Shown in pieces: positions 16,538 through 23,026 of a DNA stretch of 33,102 bases (positions are counted from its first letter, which is position 1; each line of letters opens with the position of its first letter). The notes beneath the pieces are model-generated. The model had not been told where the DNA came from, did not search any database, and saw nothing but the letters and a program-made list of their open reading frames with translations. The stretch is from an uncultured Planctomycetaceae bacterium. Lineage in GTDB: Bacteria > Planctomycetota > Planctomycetia > Planctomycetales > Planctomycetaceae. The stretch is taken from the NCBI GenBank assembly GCA_903924405.1, contig CAIYBH010000258.1:1-33102 (forward strand), written 5' to 3'. A program made the position numbers and the translations under genes.

Positions 16538-17869
16538 GTGAACAGGGATGGTCCGGTGAATCGGTCTGGCATTCTGCACACAAAATTCTCCGCACTCAAG
16601 CCCCGTCAGAAGCCCCTCCGCTCCCTGACGGCGATCATTGCTGCACTCTGCCTGCATGTCGGAGCTGAAACTTCCGTTTTCGCGCAGTCGTTCGTCGATT
16701 CATGGAATCGGGACGGACACGACGAAGTGCTCCCCGGCACTCCGGGGTCGGCACTTTCTGAAGTGCGACGATTCAACTCCGGTCTCCCCGTGTCCGACAG
16801 GTTTCTTCTCGACTATGCCGAGTCGAAATCTGAGAGGTCAGTCGATCTGACCTCAGCGATCCTTTCATCGCAAACCAGAAGCACCGAATCGCAGACGCAT
16901 GTGCCACATGTCTTTGAAACTCTGCAACTGACCTCATTCCGCGATGATGCCCGCTCAGAAAGTGAGGCCGCACGCGCCTACGATGATTCCGATACCACGG
17001 TGTCGGTAGCCGACCCCACGGCGCTGCTGCAGGATTCGCACGTACCAGCAAAGCCACGAGTTCCTGCGGCCCCTGCTCAGCTGTTTCGAAACCCGCCGGG
17101 CCCGTCGGACTCGTGGCAACTGCTGCCATCCGGCCTGCTGTATCGCACCTATCTCGCTGGTCCCAAAGAACCACGCCTGCAGTACCTTTCTCAATACGAC
17201 GTTAAAAATAAGCGGCAGGTAGCCGACGCAGTACTCGGGGGCCGGGTCGGACTGCTGCGAAAAAGTTCCGGGCTGGCAGACGACCCCGACGCGTTCCAGC
17301 TGGATGTCGACGGTGCCGTGTTCGCCCGGGTTCTCCCCGAAGAACCCAGTTCCATGCTCGAAGGTTCCGACTATCGAGTTGGACTGGCGGGAACATGGAA
17401 ACAGGACGCACTGGCGTGGAAGCTGGGCTACTGCCACATCAGCAGCCACATCGGCGATGAATTTCTGCTCGCATACCCCGCGACCCCCCGCATGAACTAC
17501 GTCCGGGATTCCGTCATCGCCGGGATCAGTTACGACATTCTCTCGGCAAGCCGTGTCTACGCTGAAGCCGGGTATGCCGTCGGGATCTCCGGCGGAGCTG
17601 AACCGTTTGAACTGCAGCTGGGCAGCGAATGGACGCCCCACCCACGCGGACGGCAAGGTGCCCCCTTTGCCGCCGTCAATGCTCAGTTCCGCGAGGAACA
17701 GGGAACACGCGCGGGGCTGAACACAAGCACTGGCTGGGGCTGGGAAGGCGCACGCACCGGTCACCGCCTTCGCATCGGAGCCAACTATTACAACGGGCCC
17801 GCCCTGCAATACTCGTTCGCTGAGCGTTGGGAAAGCCTGGTTGGAGGCGGCATCTGGCTGGACTTCTGA
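16538..17869 (+). CDS. DUF1207 family outer-membrane protein
   Basis: The 443-residue exported protein has an N-terminal signal (LRSLTAIIAALCLHVGAETSVFAQS) and a C-terminal domain of the DUF1207 family, beginning WQLLPSGLLYRTYLAGPKEPRL. It continues with alternating beta segments that would suit a membrane barrel and ends in an aromatic residue (GGGIWLDF), as outer-membrane barrels do. The region between signal and domain (about 50-190) is polar and looks disordered. Function is unknown; such proteins occur in planctomycetes and other Gram-negative bacteria. The GTG at 16538 is the longest start; a GTG at 16556 is equally possible, and no strong Shine-Dalgarno site decides. It converges on the cyclase gene, with 71 bp between stops. 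Confidence 0.85.
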   Translation: MNRDGPVNRSGILHTKFSALKPRQKPLRSLTAIIAALCLHVGAETSVFAQSFVDSWNRDGHDEVLPGTPGSALSEVRRFNSGLPVSDRFLLDYAESKSERSVDLTSAILSSQTRSTESQTHVPHVFETLQLTSFRDDARSESEAARAYDDSDTTVSVADPTALLQDSHVPAKPRVPAAPAQLFRNPPGPSDSWQLLPSGLLYRTYLAGPKEPRLQYLSQYDVKNKRQVADAVLGGRVGLLRKSSGLADDPDAFQLDVDGAVFARVLPEEPSSMLEGSDYRVGLAGTWKQDALAWKLGYCHISSHIGDEFLLAYPATPRMNYVRDSVIAGISYDILSASRVYAEAGYAVGISGGAEPFELQLGSEWTPHPRGRQGAPFAAVNAQFREEQGTRAGLNTSTGWGWEGARTGHRLRIGANYYNGPALQYSFAERWESLVGGGIWLDF

Positions 17870-17888
17870 ACCGAGCGCAGCCCCAACA

Positions 17889-17916
17889 CACCGCGCACAG
17901 TCCACCGCGCACGGTC
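17889..17916. repeat. 14-bp tandem repeat between convergent genes
   Basis: CACCGCGCACAGTC is followed directly by CACCGCGCACGGTC. Together with ACTGTGTGC further right, GCGCACAGT can form a 9-bp stem with one G-U pair and a long loop. It may help end transcription between the convergent DUF1207 and cyclase genes; there is no T-run. Confidence 0.4.
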
Positions 17917-17940
17917 CGTCGCGAACTGTGTGCAAACTGG

Positions 17941-19725
17941 CTACCAGAGGACTATCGCCCGGCCCGGTCCAGCATGACACCCCTGCAGCCGAATCGGAGC
18001 AAACAGGAAGTAGCTTCCCGGTCGCGCACTCTCCAGATTGTACAGGAACTCCACTCCCACCATATCGGCAGTTCCCAGCGCCCAGTAAGTCATGGCAGCA
18101 CGCCGCGGTTCAACGCCCCCCAGATCCGGTGCATCCGTTGCAACACAGCGAATTCCACGCTTCTGCAAATACTGAATTGCATCCGGGCCCGGAGCTGGCC
18201 AACCCTCTGATTTTCCAGACAGCGGATCTGCCCAGACACCTTTGTCCTCAGGAGCCGGCTTCAGGTGCCGATCCAGGTGCCCCGTTCGGAACATCACAAT
18301 CTGTCCCGGTCTGAATTCACCATTCACCTTTTCATCCGCCTGGAGCAGGGCCACCGTGATCTCCGGAGAGCGCGGTACTTCAGAAACTGGCAGGCTGCCC
18401 ACCAATTCCCGCACATCCACAACACGCGCTTCGCCACAGGTCCAGTCCAGAGGCACCTTCTCGGTCGTGCGGTCGCTGAATCCCCGCTTTCCATACCGAG
18501 CTTCATAGTCTGCCAGCCACCCGCGAACTTCCGGCGCGTAATCAACCTCCACTCCGGCAGGCGGCAACGCAAAGGCCGGAGGAATCAAATGCGTCCCTGC
18601 CGTGGCGTCCATCAGATGCGTGTGATGCCACAAGTCCAGATCTGGTGAATACAGGAAATCCACTTTCACATACACCTGTCGGTGCCGCCCTGTTTGCGCC
18701 CCCGGATTTGTGATCGGATACCGCATATCAAGAACGGGAGAAAGATCAGCGGCACGCTTATTCTTCGCCGCATCAATTAACCTCGCCGGCAAACTTCCCC
18801 CCGTCACCGCGATTGCCCGAGCCTCCGCGTACATCCCGCCAGCGTGTCGAGGCGACAACATCACATAATAGGCCCCCGTCGGCGGTAGCTGCGACAGACC
18901 AGTGGCCCCCTCCGTCCAGATCATGCCATGACGCAGCCCGGCATAGTGCGTCGGTTCTGCCAAAGTCGGAAGCGGCCCCATGCTGGCACTGTCAGTCCCC
19001 AGAGTCCGGACTCCTCGTGCGGCCAGAAACTCCATCGTTTCCGGACCTGGATCCGGATATCCCGGGGCAAGGCGGTCCACCACATCCGCAATGTAACGAT
19101 GCCCCTCCGGAAATGGCCGATAGTAGCGGTCCGAATAATCACTGCGAAACAGGACCACATCACCAAATCCAACCCGGCGATGCTTCGCCTCAAACGACTC
19201 AATATCACGCGGCATCACAAGCGGACTGACCCCATTCGGCGCCTGATCCAGCAGATGACGAACATCCACAATGCACGCCTCTCCCCCGAATTGCCACGCC
19301 TCTATCGTCTCTGTAAATGCCGTGCCGTACGGCCCCGATTTTTCACGCTTCAATTCCGGACGCACCACGGAATGCGGGGGCACATCCAGCTGCGTCCCCG
19401 TATTGCCATCCATCAGCAGCACATCGATGTTGTAAACACTGCCGGATCCCACACGCTGCTCATGAATCAACTGAAACCGGGGAAACGGGTGCGTCGGCCA
19501 GGTCGCCGGATACTCCGAACTAACGATCAGCGAACACTCCACAAACCGAGTCACGGGTTCCTGCTGCTGGGCCGGCAACATCCCCGACGAAAGTATCATC
19601 GCAAGGGCCGCTATCAGTGGCAGATACCCACCCGCCGCACGGACACCATGGGCCAGCAACAGAGGCCCACAGAAGTGCCAACGACAGCCGGCAAAGGACA
19701 CGCCACGAAATAAGGCCTTTGGCAT
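17941..19725 (-). CDS. secreted tandem cyclase-fold (kynurenine-formamidase-like) protein
   Basis: The 594-residue protein contains two PF04199-type cyclase domains (about 60-310 and 345-594) behind an N-terminal hydrophobic signal (about 33-52). Active family members bind metal through HxGTHxDxPxH and hydrolyse amides or lactones, for example N-formylkynurenine. Here the first domain reads NTGTQLDVPPH (residues 108-118), keeping only Asp114 and the last His118. The second reads TAGTHLIPPAF (375-385), keeping only His379. The fold is still plain from repeated features in both halves: an INxW-like strand region, VVDVRELV/IVDVRHLL, PGQIVMFRTGHLDRH/FGDVVLFRSDYSDRY and late GVRTLGTDSASMG/GIRCVATDAPDLGG. 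The ATG at 19725 has GGAG 7 nt upstream and is preferred over a TTG at 19758. Function may be non-enzymatic or use another chemistry. The repeat mosaic lies upstream of this start. Confidence 0.85.
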   Translation of the reverse strand: MPKALFRGVSFAGCRWHFCGPLLLAHGVRAAGGYLPLIAALAMILSSGMLPAQQQEPVTRFVECSLIVSSEYPATWPTHPFPRFQLIHEQRVGSGSVYNIDVLLMDGNTGTQLDVPPHSVVRPELKREKSGPYGTAFTETIEAWQFGGEACIVDVRHLLDQAPNGVSPLVMPRDIESFEAKHRRVGFGDVVLFRSDYSDRYYRPFPEGHRYIADVVDRLAPGYPDPGPETMEFLAARGVRTLGTDSASMGPLPTLAEPTHYAGLRHGMIWTEGATGLSQLPPTGAYYVMLSPRHAGGMYAEARAIAVTGGSLPARLIDAAKNKRAADLSPVLDMRYPITNPGAQTGRHRQVYVKVDFLYSPDLDLWHHTHLMDATAGTHLIPPAFALPPAGVEVDYAPEVRGWLADYEARYGKRGFSDRTTEKVPLDWTCGEARVVDVRELVGSLPVSEVPRSPEITVALLQADEKVNGEFRPGQIVMFRTGHLDRHLKPAPEDKGVWADPLSGKSEGWPAPGPDAIQYLQKRGIRCVATDAPDLGGVEPRRAAMTYWALGTADMVGVEFLYNLESARPGSYFLFAPIRLQGCHAGPGRAIVLW

Positions 19726-19968
19726 AGTTGTCTCCGGAAAACGGGGGTGTTCAAACAATTCCCATCATCGAAAAAAGTCGAGGGGAAAACAAGAGACCAC
19801 CGTTCCGGGAACTCGCAGAACCGAACCACCACTCCGGCTCCACCCCCGCCCAATGCCCACGCCGGCCCTCGGAACCCACTGAAAATGCCCCCACCGAAGA
19901 ACATCCAACGCGGAAACACACCACCACAAAGGTGCCACCCACCTGTGACACAAACGCGCCACGCGTCT

Positions 19969-20004
19969 GAATTGCAACGGGGCGAATTGCGAATTGCAAC
20001 GGGG
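19969..20004 (+). repeat. 14-bp direct repeat pair GAATTGCAACGGGG
   Basis: GAATTGCAACGGGG occurs at 19969-19982 and 19991-20004, spaced 22 bp start to start, at the left edge of the array. The second copy runs into the degraded third copy of the 89-bp block. Confidence 0.8.
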
Positions 20005-20088
20005 GCACACCCCGCCCCAAAACGACGGTTTAACGCGATGGTAACGATCCTACCAGATAACGCGTTCATCACGATTCTCGCGGCAGAC
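20001..20088 (+). repeat. 89-bp block, diverged copy
   Basis: This is a clearly related but diverged version of the blocks at 20251-20339 and 20802-20890. It shares the order GGGG-CACAC, CGCCCC-AACGAC, TTTAACGC, AACGATCCT, GATAA and ACGATTCTCGC. Its divergence implies the block existed before the recent duplications. Confidence 0.75.
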
Positions 20089-20100
20089 TGCCACGCCCCC

Positions 20101-20209
20101 CAACATCCCCCAGTAGGTGCCATGCACCTCTCAGGTCCACTCAACGCTCGGAAAAGCTCACCCGGGGACACACCACAGTCCCTCAGACGCCACCCAACGG
20201 TATGCTTCG
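20101..20209 (+). repeat. 109-bp block, copy 1
   Basis: This matches 20530-20638 at 107 of 109 positions. It contains one motif A palindrome and one motif B, joined by AGGTCCACTCAACGCTCGG, and ends in TATGCTTCG. Confidence 0.92.
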
Positions 20210-20250
20210 CTCGTTCGTGACCTAATAGGTGCCATGCACTCGTTTGTGAT

Positions 20251-20339
20251 CGGGGACACACCACGCCCCCAAACGACCGCTTAACGCAACCACAACGATC
20301 CTGACGGATAAACCACTCACAACGATTCTCGCAGCACAC
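20251..20339 (+). repeat. 89-bp block, copy 1
   Basis: Identical by eye to 20802-20890. It starts with motif B, continues through ACGACCGCTTAACGCAACC and ends in ACGATTCTCGCAGCACAC. Confidence 0.92.
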
Positions 20340-20342
20340 GCT

Positions 20343-20411
20343 CTTCGGGGACACACCACGAACCAAACGGCCCCCGAGGACATACCACCGTTCTGCAGGT
20401 GCCACGCACCC
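20343..20411 (+). repeat. 69-bp block, copy 1
   Basis: Matches 20634-20702 with a single substitution (TTCTGC/TTCCGC). It holds a motif B, a degenerate motif B (GAGGACATACCAC) and a motif A variant (AGGTGCCACGCACC). Confidence 0.92.
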
Positions 20412-20432
20412 GCTTGTGATCCGCACCCGCTT

Positions 20433-20522
20433 GTGCCACAGTAGGTGCCATGCACCTTTCATGTGCCACAGTAGGTGCCATGCACCTTTCATGTGCCACA
20501 GTAGGTGCCATGCACCTTTCAG
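20433..20522 (+). repeat. three 30-bp tandem repeats
   Basis: Three head-to-tail copies of a 30-bp unit (20433, 20463, 20493), each starting GTGCCACAGT and carrying one motif A palindrome. The copies are identical except for the last base of the third. There are no spacers between units, so this is not a CRISPR array. Confidence 0.95.
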
Positions 20523-20529
20523 GTCCACT

Positions 20530-20638
20530 CAACATCCCCCAATAGGTGCCATGCACCTCTCAGGTCCACTCAACGCTCGGAAAAGCTCACCCGGGGACAC
20601 ACCACAGTCCCGCAGACGCCACCCAACGGTATGCTTCG
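20530..20638 (+). repeat. 109-bp block, copy 2
   Basis: Second copy of the block at 20101-20209, with two differences. It runs directly into copy 2 of the 69-bp block, whereas copy 1 of that block is 134 bp away from copy 1 of this one, so the blocks have been shuffled. Confidence 0.92.
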
Positions 20639-20702
20639 GGGACACACCACGAACCAAACGGCCCCCGAGGACATACCACCGTTCCGCAGGTGCCACGCAC
20701 CC
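20634..20702 (+). repeat. 69-bp block, copy 2
   Basis: Second copy of the block at 20343-20411. Its first bases overlap the end of the 109-bp block. Confidence 0.92.
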
Positions 20703-20801
20703 ACCTGTGATCGGGGACACACTCTGCCGGGGACACACCACGGAACGCTCCGCATCGTGCAGAAGCTGCCACCAAAAGGTGCCACCCACCTCAGCATGCT
20801 C

Positions 20802-20890
20802 CGGGGACACACCACGCCCCCAAACGACCGCTTAACGCAACCACAACGATCCTGACGGATAAACCACTCACAACGATTCTCGCAGCACAC
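20802..20890 (+). repeat. 89-bp block, copy 2
   Basis: Second copy of the block at 20251-20339, 551 bp away and identical by eye. It is followed by a last motif B variant (20898-20910), which ends the array. Confidence 0.92.
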
Positions 20891-20910
20891 ACTGGCCGGG
20901 GACACATCAG

Positions 20911-21740
20911 CCATCAAGAACCATAGACTCGCGGCCAGTCTCTCGTCTCTGACGTCCCACCCTGACAATGTGCCGCCGGGAAAGGCCTGACCACCTTGAT
21001 TCCACGCCGCTGCGCTTCACAATGTCCCGGTATTCCTGCCAACCGTCTCCGAGTTCGTCCCCGATACCCAAACACGCCGTTTCAGGAACTCGTCGACGCC
21101 CTCATTCGCCGTAGCCTCCACTCTGATCCACGCCATGGTCAGCTTACTGATAGCGGATGCCAATCCCGAAGCTCCGACAACATCGCGTCGGATGAATCAC
21201 CGCGTCCAGCTCAACATTGTCTATCTTTTCCGCAAAGGAAAGCACTTCACACCTTGTCCTGGGACTCCTTCCAAAGTGTCCGCACCCCGTCCACTGCCCC
21301 CGTCCACTAGTCGCGTTTCCTAACGCGACGTCTCACCTCAACCCTGGAACGCCAATACAGGAAAATCAGCTGCTCCCAGGCTCAATTCCTCCAGCGATCA
21401 CCAATCGAATCGGCAGAATTCGCCGGCAAACACCTCCTGCGACCGTTGATTTGGGCAATCAGTGCAGAACCGGCAGGAACCAAAAAGACAGAATTGCTTA
21501 TCCAGGTGGCACGACCCATCCGATCATTCCTGTGTGCTGCTCTGTTGCGCAGACCCGCAGGTTAACGATATCGCGTTGACTCGCGGGAAGCATGCCGATT
21601 GAGCATTCAAGGACTTCCGGTGTTGGCGTTCGCCGGAAGCATTCAGCGTCCGAGCGTTTGAGACAGTGAACCACCGGGACGGTTTCCCAGCAGTACGAGG
21701 GCGGTCCGAAACGGAAGGTACCTCACGGAGGAGAACTTTC
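20911..21740. other. gene-free region upstream of the BON gene
   Basis: These 830 bp follow the repeat array. Short open frames exist on both strands (for example 20996-21310 on plus), but I recognise no domain and no transposase remnant. The last part should contain the BON-gene promoter; GGAGGAG at 21727-21733 is that gene's ribosome binding site. Confidence 0.5.
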
Positions 21741-22838
21741 ATGCGAAAGTACGGTAAGTGGTTACTCGTGCTGGGGGTGATGGCGGCCAGTTCGGCTGCT
21801 GCCAGCGCAGACGGATTTCTTGGCGGCTTCAAGCCGCAGCTTCCCTTCTCAGGCACCGCCGAGACGGCCAAAAATCAGGAGCTGGCGAATGAAGTTGCCA
21901 ACTCCCTGAAGAGTGCTCAGGTTCGAGGCACCGGGATCGAAATCGAAGTCCGGGATGGCGTCGCGATCCTTGAGGGCAAGGTCAGCGATCCAAGTCAGTT
22001 GTCCCTCGCACAGCGTGCGGCAGGCACCGTGCCGGGTATTGAACGGGTCGAGAACAACCTGAAGTATATGCCGCCATCCGCTGGACAGGTACAGCCCGCA
22101 GCAGCCGATGCCGCCGGTGTTAAAGCCGCCGCGGTAACACAGGCAGCCGCCACCCAGACCCCCGAGCGAAAATCGGTGATCCAGAGGGTGAGCGGAACAA
22201 ATCCGGAACCGGCCAAGGCGGAAAATAACTCCGCCGTGGCGCAGAAGATCGCTCAGTCGGTGGCAGATGCCGGCCTTGTCGGCTACGACGTTGAAGTCCG
22301 CTACAGCAGCGGAACGGCCACTCTCCTCGGTCAAGTGGGCTCCGCCGCAGAGCGTCAGGCCGCCAGCAAAGCCGCCTCGGCCGTCCCCGGCGTCCAGAAG
22401 GTCAACAACCGGCTCACAGTAACAAACCCAGTCGCCCAGACTGGTATGCCATCGGCCGGCCCGGCACCAATGATGGTTCAGGGTCAGCCAATGATGCATC
22501 CCGCCATGCAGGGGCAGATGATGCCTCCGCAGGGAATGATGATGGGCCCGGGAATGCCTCCCACGGCGACCGGATATGCACCCACCAGTTTCAACCACCC
22601 CAATCTCCCGAACCATGCATGGCCCTCTTATGCCCAGTACCCGAACTCGGCCGCTGTGAGCTACCCCACGCAGTACAGCGCCAGTGCCTGGCCGTACATC
22701 GGCCCCTTCTACCCATACCCACAGGTTCCGATGGGTTGGCGTGAAGTCTCCCTCGAATGGGACGATGGCTACTGGCAGCTCAACTTCAATAAGGAAAAGG
22801 ACAAGTGGTACTGGGCCTTCAATCCCAAGAATTGGTAG
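21741..22838 (+). CDS. exported protein with two BON domains
   Basis: BON domains bind phospholipid and occur in periplasmic and envelope-stress proteins such as OsmY. The 365-residue protein has a signal peptide (1-22, ending ASA), BON1 (about 44-109, ending VPGIERVENNLKY), an Ala/Gln-rich linker, and BON2 (about 168-234, ending VPGVQKVNNRLTV). A Met/Pro/Gly-rich stretch follows, then a C-terminal region rich in Trp, Tyr and Pro (NHAWPSYAQYPN ... PYIGPFYPYPQVPMGWREV ... WDDGYWQL). I know this tail from planctomycete proteins; its role is unknown. The ATG at 21741 is firmly set by GGAGGAG 7 nt upstream; the frame is open farther upstream but without support. A strong terminator follows, so the gene is monocistronic at its 3' end. 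Confidence 0.92.
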   Translation: MRKYGKWLLVLGVMAASSAAASADGFLGGFKPQLPFSGTAETAKNQELANEVANSLKSAQVRGTGIEIEVRDGVAILEGKVSDPSQLSLAQRAAGTVPGIERVENNLKYMPPSAGQVQPAAADAAGVKAAAVTQAAATQTPERKSVIQRVSGTNPEPAKAENNSAVAQKIAQSVADAGLVGYDVEVRYSSGTATLLGQVGSAAERQAASKAASAVPGVQKVNNRLTVTNPVAQTGMPSAGPAPMMVQGQPMMHPAMQGQMMPPQGMMMGPGMPPTATGYAPTSFNHPNLPNHAWPSYAQYPNSAAVSYPTQYSASAWPYIGPFYPYPQVPMGWREVSLEWDDGYWQLNFNKEKDKWYWAFNPKNW

Positions 22839-22878
22839 ATTGAGCCCGTCCTGATGTCTCAGACGACTCGCTGATTCC

Positions 22879-22914
22879 AGCCCTGAAGGTCACTCACCTT
22901 CAGGGCTTTTTCTT
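22879..22914 (+). terminator. intrinsic terminator of the BON gene
   Basis: AGCCCTGAAGGT and ACCTTCAGGGCT form a perfect 12-bp stem around the 5-nt loop CACTC, followed by TTTTTCTT. It is 40 bp after the BON stop codon and is the clearest terminator in the window. Confidence 0.95.
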
Positions 22915-23026
22915 GCGCTATGCCCTACATCTCGGCGCCGGCGACAGCCTGTTCCTGTACGGACTCCTCTGACTTTTCCGCCCGTCTTCTGGAAGAACTC
23001 GGCACGCCCTGCTAACCTTTTCCTCC

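Larger units (their letters stand above)
19921..20910. repeat. mosaic array of short palindromic and direct repeats
   Basis: About 1 kb is built mainly from two short motifs. Motif A is a small palindrome, AGGTGC-NNN-GCACCT and close variants, at 19930, 20115, 20227, 20397, 20443, 20473, 20503, 20544, 20688 and 20777; five of the ten are exactly AGGTGCCATGCACCT. Motif B is GGGGACACACCAC, exact at 20164, 20252, 20347, 20593, 20638, 20729 and 20803, with variants at 20376, 20667, 20713 and 20898. They are carried in longer duplicated blocks listed separately. Long open frames across the array on both strands follow from the repeats and lack stops by composition; none resembles a protein family. 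The most likely reading is a REP/BIME-like or non-autonomous element cluster; a structured RNA is the alternative. Confidence 0.85.

Noticed and set aside
20433..20522. Three 30-bp repeats as a possible CRISPR array
   Set aside because: The units are directly adjacent with no spacers, and no cas genes are present.
19614..20968. Several open frames of 75-300 codons across the repeat array on both strands, some with repeating peptide units
   Set aside because: They arise because the repeat units are multiples of three or lack stops; different frames and both strands are open together, and none resembles a protein.
20996..21323. Short plus-strand frames and their minus-strand counterparts as a transposase remnant
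   Set aside because: I translated the minus strand of about 20900-21080 in all frames and found no catalytic motif or known family resemblance.
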